A stretch of 64,000 nt of DNA from Rivularia sp. T60_A2020_040 (GCA_015272215.1 JACYMD010000084.1:1-64000); one strand, 5' to 3'; numbered from the stretch's first letter, positions 25,701 through 35,236 are shown. A program made the numbers and translations. The notes: generated by a model not told the origin, from the sequence alone.

Positions 25701-26894
25701 ATGACAAACTCACGTATTTATCAATTAAAAAAACAACAGCAAAAAATCAACTTGTCTCCAAAATTTGTTTGGTTAGAAGCAGAAGATTTTGATGATGCAC
25801 GGGCAATTATTAAAGATAATTTGAGCCAATTATCTGAGGAAAGTCAATGGCAAATATATTTAAAAGCATTAGGACAAATTGGTTTTGAAAAGTATGTGAA
25901 AGAAAGAAATCCCAGCATCAAAATTAAACAAGATAATAGTATTAATCTAATTAATGATGTTTCTTTTCTTTGGATTAATGATTTTCGTCTGTGTTTAATT
26001 ATCGTTGATAACTTGGTTGATGATTTCATCATTGTGCCAAAGAAATTCATCACCTCAGCCGAAATAGCTGCTCATTTTTATGTCTTGTTAGAGGTATTAG
26101 AAGAAGAAGAAAAATTAAATATTTATGGCTTTTTGCGTTATGATGAGCTATTTAAATATTCTCAAGATTCTCAATCAGTAGATTTCAAATCTCAACCAAA
26201 TGAAAATTTTCAATTACCACTATCTTTAGTTGATACAGAGTTAAATAACCTCTTGCTATACACTCGTTTTTTAGAGCCTTCTGCGATTACTCTCTTCGCG
26301 CTAGAAGATTACCGATTAAAAAACCGCAGAGGCGCAGAGAGCGCAGAGGAAAGAGGTAAAGAGAGATTAATCATTTTAGACAGTAATAACACAGTATTAG
26401 AAACTCTAAGTGAGGTAAAAAGTCAAGTCGATAAAGTATTAGTAAATCTGAGTAAATGGTGGGATGATATATTTGAAGAAGGTTGGCAATCTACAAGTTT
26501 GGTTGGGATTAAAGTTTTAAATAATCCGATGTGGGGTTATGTGAGAAATAACGAAAATTCACATAAGTTTTCTATTTCACGAACCAAGTTTTTTGATTTT
26601 GGACTATTACTGCAAAATCAAACTTTAGCTTTAATTATAAATCTTCAACAAGAAGAAAATGGAGAACAAAGTGTACTTGTACAAGTTCTTCCTCATCAAG
26701 CAGAATATTTACCACCCGGTTTGAATTTGAAAATTACTCTAAATCCTAATAGTATTGATTCCATCAGTCAGGAAGTCAGTGCAAGACAAACTGATAACCT
26801 GATTCAATTAGAGTTTACCGAAGAATCAAATAAAGAATTCAAAATTGAAGTTAGTTATCAAGATACTGTGTTTACTCAGGAATTTATTTTGTGA
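25701..26894 (+). CDS. DUF1822 family protein, with a dispersed repeat in its coding sequence
   Basis: 397 residues from ATG 25701, which has AAGAGG at 6 bp; the frame opens at 25641 by TTG but that is less likely. The N-terminal block FVWLEAEDFDDARAIIKDN and the central LPLSLVDTELNNLLLYTRFL fit DUF1822. The C-terminal half is strand-rich (SLVGIKVLNNPMWGYVRNNEN...). About residues 200-220 read RLKNRRGAESAEERGKER, encoded by copy B of the 75-bp repeat. The function is unknown. Confidence 0.8.
   Translation: MTNSRIYQLKKQQQKINLSPKFVWLEAEDFDDARAIIKDNLSQLSEESQWQIYLKALGQIGFEKYVKERNPSIKIKQDNSINLINDVSFLWINDFRLCLIIVDNLVDDFIIVPKKFITSAEIAAHFYVLLEVLEEEEKLNIYGFLRYDELFKYSQDSQSVDFKSQPNENFQLPLSLVDTELNNLLLYTRFLEPSAITLFALEDYRLKNRRGAESAEERGKERLIILDSNNTVLETLSEVKSQVDKVLVNLSKWWDDIFEEGWQSTSLVGIKVLNNPMWGYVRNNENSHKFSISRTKFFDFGLLLQNQTLALIINLQQEENGEQSVLVQVLPHQAEYLPPGLNLKITLNPNSIDSISQEVSARQTDNLIQLEFTEESNKEFKIEVSYQDTVFTQEFIL
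26291..26366 (+). repeat. ~75-bp dispersed repeat, copy B, within coding sequence
   Basis: It carries CGCGCTAGAAGATTACCGAT, then AAAACCGCAGAGGCGCAGAG and AGAGGTAAAGAGAG, matching the reverse complement of 3291-3366. It is translated in frame as a Arg/Glu-rich peptide (NRRGAESAEERGKER). Confidence 0.85.
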
Positions 26895-26914
26895 TAAATA
26901 TTAACTGCAAACTG

Positions 26915-27526
26915 TTAATTTCCAGCATCAAAAATCTGTTGTGCAGTCAGATTTAGTTCTGGGAAAGCACAAGACACAATTTGATCATTCCCTCGGAATA
27001 AAGTCACCTGATATTCATTATCAACCAAGTTATAAATAGATAAAGTTGGTTGTTTCGGTTTGCCGATAAATTTGTTGCCACCTAAACCTAAATAATCGAC
27101 TATCCAATATTCGGGTATGCCGATTTCTTCATATTCACCTAGCTTATGATAATAATCATCTCGCCAGTTTGTGGAGACAACTTCAACAATTAGGGGAATG
27201 GAAACACCCAGCTGTACGGTGGAATATTTTGTCCATAATTCTTCGGATTTTAAAGCAGGTTTGTTCAACACTAATAAATCTGGAGAATAGGCAGATTCGC
27301 TACTAACTGATTGTACTAATGCTGTTTTGGGGATAAAATAAGGAAGTTTTAACCTTGTATATTCAATTACTATCGGTGTAGTTAAAAAACCGATTACCTC
27401 TTCGTGTTCGCCGATTGGTTGTGACATTTGAACAACTGTCCCATTATGCAATTCATCGCGTCCGTTTTCTGGTTTTGTTTCCAGAAATTCTTGTACTGTG
27501 ATTAACTTGGTTAATGCTTGAGTCAT
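26915..27526 (-). CDS. Uma2-family (DUF820) PD-(D/E)xK nuclease-like protein
   Basis: 203 residues, the family length. The restriction-like core is visible: SAYSPDLLVLNK (Asp, near residue 80), IPLIVEVVSTNWRDDYYHKLGEY (Glu and Lys, near 109-124), then IPEYWIVDYLG. Uma2 proteins are hugely expanded in cyanobacteria and linked to mobile or orphan roles; their targets are unknown. ATG follows AAAGGATTTATT. It is convergent with the DUF1822 gene. Confidence 0.9.
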   Translation of the reverse strand: MTQALTKLITVQEFLETKPENGRDELHNGTVVQMSQPIGEHEEVIGFLTTPIVIEYTRLKLPYFIPKTALVQSVSSESAYSPDLLVLNKPALKSEELWTKYSTVQLGVSIPLIVEVVSTNWRDDYYHKLGEYEEIGIPEYWIVDYLGLGGNKFIGKPKQPTLSIYNLVDNEYQVTLFRGNDQIVSCAFPELNLTAQQIFDAGN

Positions 27527-27608
27527 AATAAATCCTTTTTTGAACGTATTATAAAAGTTTTCATTGCCAAGGGCGATACTCTGCGCTCACCAATATCTAA
27601 TTCCCATA

Positions 27609-27989
27609 TCAACTATCCCAACCGAGAATTTCGCAAATTTCTTGTGCTAATGTTAAGGGACTGAAGGGTTTGGCGATCGCTGCTTTGATTCCTAAATCTG
27701 TGTAGCGACTACTTTCGGTATTTTGCACTTTAGCTGTAAGTAAAATTACGGGGATTGTGTTAGCGTTTGAGTTTTCTTTAAGACATTTAAAAGTACTAAT
27801 ACCATCCATATCAGGCATCATTACATCTAAAAGAATTGCATCTGGTTTTTCTGTTTCGGCTTTTTGAATTCCTTCAATTCCCGAACTTGCTGTGATTACT
27901 TCCCACTTTGCAGTAGTTTGTAAACAAATTTTAATCACTTCCTGAATATATTCTTCGTTATCAACTACTAGTATCTTTTTTCCTGTCAT
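27609..27989 (-). CDS. single-domain CheY-like response regulator
   Basis: 126 residues from ATG 27989 (TTG at 28001 also in frame). Receiver hallmarks are the acidic pair in KILVVDNEEYIQ (Asp 9, with Asn-Glu-Glu following), the phospho-acceptor in AILLDVMMPDMDG, the Thr in PVILLTAK, and the Lys in IAKPFSP. No output domain is present. It starts about 150 bp downstream of the hybrid kinase and runs in the same direction, so it is a likely phosphotransfer partner. Confidence 0.9.
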   Translation of the reverse strand: MTGKKILVVDNEEYIQEVIKICLQTTAKWEVITASSGIEGIQKAETEKPDAILLDVMMPDMDGISTFKCLKENSNANTIPVILLTAKVQNTESSRYTDLGIKAAIAKPFSPLTLAQEICEILGWDS

Positions 27990-28141
27990 TACTAATACCA
28001 AGAGATTATTTTATTTAAATAAATGATGATTTTTAGTTATTAAGTAGGTAGGCGTAATTAAATGTAAGATTAAACCTCACTCTTTCCCCTTCCCCGCTTG
28101 CTCAGAGGGTTCAGGTTTTATATTTAATTTAACCCACTTAT

Positions 28142-31100
28142 TTAACGACAATTACGTTCATTATTACCTCCATTAATTGGCAAAGTAAAATAAAAGGTAC
28201 TCCCAACTCCCATGATACTTTCAGCCCAAATTTTTCCACCGTGCATTTCTAGGATACTGCGACAAATGGCTAAACCTAAACCCGTACCTTCATGATTACG
28301 GGAATCTGAAGAATCTACTTGTTGAAAGCGCTCAAAAATGACTTCTAGTTTATCTTTGGGAATACCGCATCCGCTATCTTTAACTGTAAATAATATTTCT
28401 GAATCTTGCTCAAAAGCTGTTAACCAAACTGTATCACCCACGGAAGAGAATCTAATTGCATTACTTAGTAAATTTGTCAATACTTGAATAATGCGATCGC
28501 CATCTACTTCTACATCTACTTCTACATCTAATTCTAATAGAATTGGTGAATTTTCTACTGATAGTTTAACTTGGGCTTTATCGGCTAAAGTTTGTGTAAT
28601 ATGTATTGCTTGGACAATTAACTCAGAAACATTATATATTTGCTTGCACATCGTCACTTTCCCAGACTCGATGCGTTCGATATCGAGAATATCACTAATC
28701 AGTCTTACCAAGCGTTCAGTGCTATCGGTAGCAATTTGCACTAACCGTTTACCATCTTCAGAGTTTGCTGCAATTAAACCAGTAGCCAGCATTCCTAAAG
28801 AACCATGAATTGAAGTTAAAGGGGTACGGAGTTCGTGAGAAACTACTGAAACAAACTCATTTTTCATGCGTTCAATTTGTTTGCGGTTGCTGACATCTTG
28901 TAAATAAACTGTATAAATTATCTTGTCGTCTAATTTTAAGGTTGAAATCGACGCTTCTGCGGGAAATAGGCTGCCATCTTTGCGTTTACCGTAAATTTCG
29001 CGACGTTCACCTATTTTTCGAGATGGAGTAGAGGATTTACCAAAATTGGCTACATGATGACGGTGAGCTTCTACTGAAGGTTCGGGTAAAAGTAAATCTA
29101 AAGGTTTTCCGAGTGCTTCTTTTTGAGAATAACCGAAAATTCTTTCAGCACCTTGATTAAATAAAGTAATCCGCTGATTGCTATCAGTAGAAATGATTGC
29201 ATCGGAGGCAATTTCTACAATCCCGGAAAATTGGGCTTGCGCTTGCTGACGTTCAGTTAATTCTAATTGTAAGCGTTCGTTCATCTCTACTAATTCTACA
29301 GTGCGTTGTGCGACTCGATTTTCTAATTCTTCCTTGGCTTGACGCAGAGATGTTTCGATATGTTGTTTTTCGATGGCACCGGAAAGAACGTTAGCAATGG
29401 CTTGTAAAAAATACACGTCATCTTGGTTAAAAATGCGTTTCTGAGGACTATATACACCTAAAACACCATAAGCACTGTCAACCCCGAAAATTGGTACGCT
29501 TACACCGCTAATAATGCCGTATTCTTCAAGTAAGGTAGGGCTGTTAAATCGGGTTTCTTGGCGCAAATCTTCAATAATTACGGGTTCTTTTGTCAGCAAA
29601 GAATTGCTAGTTAGGGAATCATTGAAACTTAACAGCGCTTGTCTGACTAATCCTTCGTCCCAACCAATTCCCGCACGTAGTAACATGACATTACCTGATG
29701 GTAATATTTCTAAAATATGACAAAATTCGATATTTAAACTTTGAGCAATTAGGGCAACAGCTTCATCCATCAAAGCAGATATATCTTGATTTAATAAAGC
29801 TAATTGTCCCAATTGTGCAACACTTGCTTGCTGCTCAACTTTGGCTTTAAGTAACAGATTAATTTGTTCTCTTTGTGTTTCAATTTGTTTTTGGGTTGTG
29901 ATATCTCGCGTCACAGCCAATTGCATAAATTGACCATTTTCTGGATTAAGTAAAGGTACCCCATGAGTTTCTACAATTCGATGACTACCTTTGAAGCCGA
30001 TAATTTCAAATTCTAAAGTCTCTTTATTCCCACTACAAACACTTCTGTTGAAATTTTCAAAAGCCTGACGATATTCGGGGGAAATTACAGCATAAATATT
30101 TTGACCAATTACAGTTTCGTCGGCTTCAATCATCGCTAAACCTGCGGGATTCATTCCTAATAAAGTTCCTTCTGCATCAACTAATTTGATACATTCAGGA
30201 GATGCATTAAAAATTGTTTGCCAGCGTTCCGATTCCATTTTATGACGTTTTTCCCGTTCTTTTGTCATGCGTCGAATTAAATTAATTCTTTCCAAACGAT
30301 TAACAATTCGGGTAACTAATTCTGGCCCCACAATTGGTTTGCTGACAAAATCATCTGCACCAACATTAAAAACTTGATTTACAGTTTCTGCTTCATTATG
30401 AACCGTTAAAAACAATACTGGTAGAAGACTCCAGCGCAAATGATTGCGAACTTGATTACACAGTTCAATCCCATTAAATCCTGGCATTTCTATATCTAAA
30501 ATTAATAAATCTGGTTGGATTTCTTCTAAGGTTTGCCAAAATTTTTGTGGTTCTGCTAATGTTTTTACGGTGATTCCCCAATATTTAAGTAAATTTTGTA
30601 AGACTTCCAAAACTTTTGGATCATCATCTACAGCTAATACTGTTGCTTGTGCATTCTCTAAGTTTTTAATTAATTGCAACGCAGTTTCTAAAATTTCTTC
30701 TGAACAAGCAGATTTTTGCAATATTCTATTGTCCTCATTGTCAATTAATGAGATTTCTCTACTTGTGTCTACTTGTTGAGATAAGTTTGGAAATATTTTT
30801 TTAGATGTTTCTTGAGATAAGTTTTGAGATAATTCTTGAAATGATTTTTCAGATAATTCTTGAGATAAAATTATGACTGGAATTGACGGTTTACGATTTT
30901 TAAATTCTGCTAATAAATTTAAACCATCATTTTCTCTTAAAATAGAATCATCAATTATTGCTAGATTTGGATGTTCTTGGTAAAGTTGTTTTCTCGCTTG
31001 AGAAATGCTGTTTACAGTAGCAATATTTAACTTAAAATTAATTGCTTTTTCGATAAAATCTCTGGATATTTCTTGATGTGGATCAACCACTAAAAGTAAA

Positions 31101-32203
31101 GGATATTCCGAAGTTTGTTGATGTTTATTCTCCGATGTAATTGAAATTGGTGATGGTAGATTAATTTCAATCATTAAAGCATTTACCCAATCATTAAATT
31201 GTCGAATTTCAGTTTGATTGAAAACCTGATTTGCTTTGAGTAAAAGTTCAATTTTACGCGCTAATTTAGAACCCTTCGCAAAACCAAAAGTTCCTAGAGA
31301 ACCAGCCAAGGTATGAGCTTCTGCGACTGCTTGAGAATGCAATTCCTGCGTCAAAGATTGATTATTTTCTAATGCTTGCGCTGCTTTCAACAATACATTT
31401 ATCTGCCCAGATACACGCCCTTTATATTTTTCCCAAACTCCAGCAATCGCAGCAAGAGTTTGTGCTTTAGTTACTTGAGAACTCGATGCTTCTTCCTCAT
31501 TTTCTTGTTCTATTGTCTTCCTTTCCCCTTCAATGGGCTTTAAACGATACCCAATACCATATACAGTTTCGATTAAATTACCAGGCGCTCCTGCCGCTTT
31601 CAGCTTCATTCGTAATCCTTTGATATGAGTACGAACTGCTTCTTCAGAAGGAATATCTTCATAAGACCACAAATGCTCTAAAATCATTCCACAACTGAAT
31701 ACACGGCGACTATTACGTAAAAATAATTCTAATAATGAATATTCTTTAGGAGTTAAAGATAAATTTTTTGTATTATAATCTACTTCGCAACTGGTAGGGT
31801 CAAGACGCAAATTACCCCATTCTAATACAGTAGGTAAATTGACATTTCCTCTACGTAATAACGCTCGAATCCGCGCAACTAATTCTTCTTCATCAAAAGG
31901 CTTGACTAAATAATCATCTGCTCCAGCATCCAAACCAACAGCTTTTTCATGGGAACTATTGCATCCAGTCACCAGCATAATTGGAATCAACAAGTTATGA
32001 GAACGGATTCGTCGGCAAAGACTAATACCATCGAGTTTTGGTAAAGTTATATCTAAAATAATCAAATCGTAATCGAAAGCTTCAACTAAATCCCAACCCG
32101 CTTCTCCATCGGCAGCAACTTCAACTGCATAATTTTTATTAGTTAGCACAGCACTCAGCGCTTCAGCAACAAGTTGATCATCTTCTACAATTAGAATTTT
32201 CAT
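28142..32203 (-). CDS. giant hybrid histidine kinase with OmpR-type output domain
   Basis: 1353 residues, no membrane segment. Domain order: receiver 1 (about 1-118, Asp 51 in LIILDITLP), OmpR/PhoB winged HTH (about 130-226, ending TVYGIGYRLKP), and HPt (about 255-345, His 297 in AEAHTLAGSLGTF). Next are a degenerate receiver 2 (about 370-460), receiver 3 (about 525-645, Asp 570 in LILDIEMP), PAS (about 665-785), GAF (about 815-960) and PAS (about 985-1110). HisKA (His 1123 in VVSHELRTPL) and HATPase_c end the protein. Sensor, relay and DNA-binding output are thus in one chain. Its upstream region is shared with the USP gene and contains the 17-bp motif. It is a candidate regulator of the motif-bearing genes, by inference only. 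Confidence 0.9.
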   Translation of the reverse strand: MKILIVEDDQLVAEALSAVLTNKNYAVEVAADGEAGWDLVEAFDYDLIILDITLPKLDGISLCRRIRSHNLLIPIMLVTGCNSSHEKAVGLDAGADDYLVKPFDEEELVARIRALLRRGNVNLPTVLEWGNLRLDPTSCEVDYNTKNLSLTPKEYSLLELFLRNSRRVFSCGMILEHLWSYEDIPSEEAVRTHIKGLRMKLKAAGAPGNLIETVYGIGYRLKPIEGERKTIEQENEEEASSSQVTKAQTLAAIAGVWEKYKGRVSGQINVLLKAAQALENNQSLTQELHSQAVAEAHTLAGSLGTFGFAKGSKLARKIELLLKANQVFNQTEIRQFNDWVNALMIEINLPSPISITSENKHQQTSEYPLLLVVDPHQEISRDFIEKAINFKLNIATVNSISQARKQLYQEHPNLAIIDDSILRENDGLNLLAEFKNRKPSIPVIILSQELSEKSFQELSQNLSQETSKKIFPNLSQQVDTSREISLIDNEDNRILQKSACSEEILETALQLIKNLENAQATVLAVDDDPKVLEVLQNLLKYWGITVKTLAEPQKFWQTLEEIQPDLLILDIEMPGFNGIELCNQVRNHLRWSLLPVLFLTVHNEAETVNQVFNVGADDFVSKPIVGPELVTRIVNRLERINLIRRMTKEREKRHKMESERWQTIFNASPECIKLVDAEGTLLGMNPAGLAMIEADETVIGQNIYAVISPEYRQAFENFNRSVCSGNKETLEFEIIGFKGSHRIVETHGVPLLNPENGQFMQLAVTRDITTQKQIETQREQINLLLKAKVEQQASVAQLGQLALLNQDISALMDEAVALIAQSLNIEFCHILEILPSGNVMLLRAGIGWDEGLVRQALLSFNDSLTSNSLLTKEPVIIEDLRQETRFNSPTLLEEYGIISGVSVPIFGVDSAYGVLGVYSPQKRIFNQDDVYFLQAIANVLSGAIEKQHIETSLRQAKEELENRVAQRTVELVEMNERLQLELTERQQAQAQFSGIVEIASDAIISTDSNQRITLFNQGAERIFGYSQKEALGKPLDLLLPEPSVEAHRHHVANFGKSSTPSRKIGERREIYGKRKDGSLFPAEASISTLKLDDKIIYTVYLQDVSNRKQIERMKNEFVSVVSHELRTPLTSIHGSLGMLATGLIAANSEDGKRLVQIATDSTERLVRLISDILDIERIESGKVTMCKQIYNVSELIVQAIHITQTLADKAQVKLSVENSPILLELDVEVDVEVDGDRIIQVLTNLLSNAIRFSSVGDTVWLTAFEQDSEILFTVKDSGCGIPKDKLEVIFERFQQVDSSDSRNHEGTGLGLAICRSILEMHGGKIWAESIMGVGSTFYFTLPINGGNNERNCR

Positions 32204-32531
32204 AGATTCTGGCGCTTGAAATTCAATAAAGGTTTAGAATTGATTTTTTTTAATGTTTTTTAATGTTTTTTAATTGATTTTCATATTTTCATAAAGTGTC
32301 AACTGTTTTGCTATTTTTATTTTAGAATAAAAGATAAATCCAGATTGACTTTTATGAACAAATATAATTTTTATTTAAGATTTTATTGAAAATTTTCTGT
32401 GATTTTTTTAACATTTTTTTAATATTCTTTTAATTATTAAAATTTTTATTTTCGGGAGCATAATTTGAGGATAAAACAGCTAAAAATTAGTTTAAGAATT
32501 ACTTGAATATGTTGATCAATTCTCAAGATGA

Positions 32532-32548
32532 TCCTCACAAGTTCCTCA
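32532..32548 (+). promoter_or_regulatory. 17-bp direct-repeat motif, upstream of USP
   Basis: TCCTCACAAGTTCCTCA on the plus strand is the reverse complement of TGAGGAACTTGTGAGGA. The half-sites TGAGGA are 11 bp apart. It ends 91 bp before the USP start and lies about 330 bp from the hybrid-kinase start on the other strand. Confidence 0.8.
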
Positions 32549-32639
32549 AATTTATAATTTAATTTTAATATTGAATGGTTTACTAACAGCGTTGCAATCA
32601 AGATATTAATTTTCTGATTCTTACAGAAGAGGTAGAAAT

Positions 32640-33170
32640 ATGTTTAAAAAAATTTTAGTTGCCATAGATGATGGAGAAACTAATCAACATATCTTAGATG
32701 AAGCTATCTCTTTAGCTTTAGCTGCCGATGCTCAACTAATACTTACCCATGTGGTACTCCCCTTCAATGAAATATATCCCGATCCAGGTTATATTGCTGC
32801 CCATGGTTATCATCCTACAGTACATGGTGAAACGGCAATTAGTTACCATATGCAAAAATTGCAGGCTTTAGAACAACAAGGTATGGAATTGTTACAATCC
32901 TTTGCGAATAAAGCTGAAACGAATGGTGTCAAGACTGAATTTATTCAAGCTACTGGTTCTCCAGGATATATGATTTGTAATGTTGCTCGTAGTCGAGAGG
33001 TTGACTTGATAATAGTCGGTCGTCATGGAAGGACAGGATTGAGTGAGTTTTTCTTGGGTAGTGTTAGCAATTATGTATTGCATCATGCACCTTGTTCTGT
33101 TTTGACAATCCAAAAACCAGTTTATCAAGAAACAACTGATTCTTTGCTCATGGAAGCAGCTTTGATGTAA
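32640..33170 (+). CDS. universal stress protein A family
   Basis: 176 residues. Opening KKILVAIDDGETNQHILDEAISLALAADAQLILTHVV is the UspA fold. The ATP-binding segment is VGRHGRTGLSEFFLGSVSNYVLHHAPCSVLTIQ (GxxGx9GS pattern, about 130-160), so it should be an ATP-binding type. AAGAGGTAGAAAT precedes ATG. The motif at 32532 suggests co-regulation with Hsp20 and the N-ATPase cluster. Confidence 0.92.
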   Translation: MFKKILVAIDDGETNQHILDEAISLALAADAQLILTHVVLPFNEIYPDPGYIAAHGYHPTVHGETAISYHMQKLQALEQQGMELLQSFANKAETNGVKTEFIQATGSPGYMICNVARSREVDLIIVGRHGRTGLSEFFLGSVSNYVLHHAPCSVLTIQKPVYQETTDSLLMEAALM

Positions 33171-33216
33171 TTTGATCATATTTGGTAACACTTGATATTA
33201 ACCATATACACCTTTC

Positions 33217-33322
33217 ATATCATGTCCGCTAAAAAACTTGTAATCAAGGGAAAAGGGAACAGGGAATAGGGGTGGAGAAAGTAGAGAGTAGGGAATAATA
33301 ACGAATCATCCGGACATGATAT
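33217..33322. repeat. inverted repeat pair ATATCATGTCCG ... CGGACATGATAT
   Basis: 12-bp perfect inverted arms (33217-33228 and 33311-33322) enclose a purine-rich stretch with GGGAA-type repeats. The same 12-mer arm occurs at 53768-53780. This looks like a small MITE or its remnant. Nothing else is seen in the 360-bp gap (33171-33530) except the motif at 33401. Confidence 0.55.
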
Positions 33323-33400
33323 CAATTGTTTAGGGGGATTAAATCAGTTTACTGATAACAGTTAACTGTTAACTGACAGTTGAATCATAAATTTAAAACT

Positions 33401-33417
33401 TGAGGAACTTGTGAGGA
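33401..33417 (+). promoter_or_regulatory. 17-bp direct-repeat motif, orphan copy
   Basis: TGAGGAACTTGTGAGGA is a perfect match to the USP motif in inverted orientation. No gene starts within 250 bp on either strand: the USP ends at 33170 and the methyltransferase ends at 33531. It could drive an unseen RNA or be left over from rearrangement. Confidence 0.6.
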
Positions 33418-33530
33418 GAAGCCAAGCAGTAATTAAATCAGTCGTTATACAATTGATATCTCCTAACTCCGGTGGTGTTAACTCCTAATGATGATATTGG
33501 CGATCGCTTGCGATCAAACTAAATTTGTTA

Positions 33531-34664
33531 CTAATTACGAACCATCAAATACTGACCATTACCATTGTATTCTCCTTCGCAAGTCGCAAAAATCGTTCCT
33601 AGCATAAGTAAATAAAAACGCCATATCCTCCGGAATTTCTCGTAGTTCATACCATAATCTAGAGATTTGATAGTCTCTTGATAATGGTCAAATCTTTGTA
33701 ACCAAATTGTCAAAGTTTTATGATAATTCATCCCATTTATATACCATTGTTCGACTGTTTTTAAATCACGATTATGGCTCGGAATCGCATCATAATTCCA
33801 GTAACGACCGTGAGGGAAAATATACTTGTGTGTAAAACCCGACGACATATTATTGGGAATACGGACAGTAATAATATGAATGAATACCTTGCCATCACTT
33901 TTGAGAAAAGATGCTAATTTTTGCAGGGCATTTGTGAGATTTCCAATATGCTCAAACACTCCGATTGAAAGAATTTTGTCAAATTTCTGAATAAATTTTA
34001 CTTCGTTAAAATCACCTTCGTAAAGAGTGAATCGATCCGAACTCAGGTAACTCTGAGGGTTTTGCATTTTGTGACGTATATACTCGCATTGTCGATGACT
34101 TAAATTCAGCCCTGTAAACCGTACATTGGGGAACTTCGACATTATGTAATTAGCCACACAACCCCAACCACAGCCTAAATCTAAAATATGGTCGCCGTCA
34201 ACTATCTCTAGTCGCTCAATGACTCGATCAATCATGTGCATCTGGGATTGTTCTAAATCCGTAGCTCCATCTTCCCATAATCCCATACTGTATTTCGGAT
34301 AAATAAGTTGCCAATCCCCCAACATCAGATTCAGCATCTCTTGGGGTAAGTCATACTGTATCTTCATCAGTTTTTGTGAAGATTCAGCTAGAGAATCTGA
34401 TTCCTTTAATACCCACTGGTAAGGAGCTAGTAAACCAGGACAATGTTTAAATAAAATAGGCATCGATGTGTGCAATAGCCCTCGAAACATTGAATCCGGT
34501 ATTTCTAAACCATTAATATAAGCGAATGCTAATGCCATTTGAGTCCTATTAAAAACTCTAGCTATTGTTCGTGTAGCTTTATAGGCAATTGGACTTTTGA
34601 GAGACATATCTCCCATAATGGGAATATACTGTTGGATATCTGAAAATACATTAGTAGAAGTCAT
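33531..34664 (-). CDS. cyclopropane-fatty-acyl-phospholipid synthase-like methyltransferase
   Basis: 377 residues. The SAM-binding core starts near residue 153: VDGDHILDLGCGWGCVANYIM, then VRFTGLNLSHRQCEYIR and YEGDFNEVKFIQKFDKILSIGVFEHIG. The C-terminus GFTHKYIFPHGRYWNYDAIP matches the CFA/mycolic-acid cyclopropane family. It would add methyl or methylene groups to lipids or act on another lipophilic acceptor. A weak motif-like sequence (ACTTGTGAAG) lies 45-60 bp upstream at 34709-34725. Its leader is 200 bp or longer and appears structured. Confidence 0.85.
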   Translation of the reverse strand: MTSTNVFSDIQQYIPIMGDMSLKSPIAYKATRTIARVFNRTQMALAFAYINGLEIPDSMFRGLLHTSMPILFKHCPGLLAPYQWVLKESDSLAESSQKLMKIQYDLPQEMLNLMLGDWQLIYPKYSMGLWEDGATDLEQSQMHMIDRVIERLEIVDGDHILDLGCGWGCVANYIMSKFPNVRFTGLNLSHRQCEYIRHKMQNPQSYLSSDRFTLYEGDFNEVKFIQKFDKILSIGVFEHIGNLTNALQKLASFLKSDGKVFIHIITVRIPNNMSSGFTHKYIFPHGRYWNYDAIPSHNRDLKTVEQWYINGMNYHKTLTIWLQRFDHYQETIKSLDYGMNYEKFRRIWRFYLLMLGTIFATCEGEYNGNGQYLMVRN

Positions 34665-34737
34665 TTGATTTATCTCTAATTAGATTACAATTGTTGTTTA
34701 TCGCTGAATATCACACTTGTGAAGTTATGCCCTTTAC

Positions 34738-34852
34738 CCAGAGTGATTTTCAGGTTCATGCCTGTAAACTCATCTGTGGAGGCTCTGAATTATTTAGACT
34801 GGATTCAAGACGACAGCCCACAAAAAAGCCTTTCTAACCTCCAGGCTGGGAG
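34738..34852. other. structured leader upstream of the methyltransferase
   Basis: Plus-strand CAGAG (34738-34743 region) pairs with CTCTG near 34786, enclosing a hairpin CAGG-TTCATG-CCTG. On the minus strand AGCCTGGAGGTTAGAAAGGCT followed by a T run (34852-34822) is terminator-like. The order on the minus strand is terminator first, then the paired element, then the gene. It may be a leader regulatory RNA. I see no known riboswitch consensus. Confidence 0.3.
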
Positions 34853-34900
34853 CTAGACTAGATAAGAGTTTTAACTTAACATAATTGTATAAAAGAAAGA

Positions 34901-34966
34901 AGTGCAAAGAATGTATCACCAGAATAGCTGCCCCCAGCTAAAACAAACATATGCATTCTTTGCACT
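34901..34966 (+). other. nested hairpin, possible structured RNA
   Basis: A 13-bp perfect stem (AGTGCAAAGAATG at 34901-34913 with CATTCTTTGCACT at 34954-34966) encloses a second hairpin TAGCTG-CCCC-CAGCTA. It lies in the 660-bp gap between the methyltransferase and atpG and does not correspond to a known element. No T run follows, so it is unlikely to be a simple terminator. Confidence 0.4.
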
Positions 34967-35236
34967 CATAGAAATAGAAAGGAACTTCTAAGAGGAACAT
35001 CTTCAAAAAAACCAGATTTAATCAACAAGTTCAGAAGCAATTTTATTACTGTTTATTACGATTTTAATTACACCTCCTCTGATAGCTAATAAATTATTGT
35101 TTTTTCTAAAGTATGATTTAAGCAAAGATTATCCCTCAGAATAGTACCATTCAGGTATTATCCAAAAGAGATAGCAGTTTCCAGAGAGCAAGCCGGATTG
35201 TTTAAACTGCTATTCATCAAAATTACCCCAAGAATA

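Noticed and set aside
32532-32548. HLR1/RpaB or NtcA site as an explanation of the 17-bp motif
   Set aside because: HLR1 has TTACA repeats and NtcA has GTA-N8-TAC; neither fits TGAGGA half-sites with 11-bp spacing.
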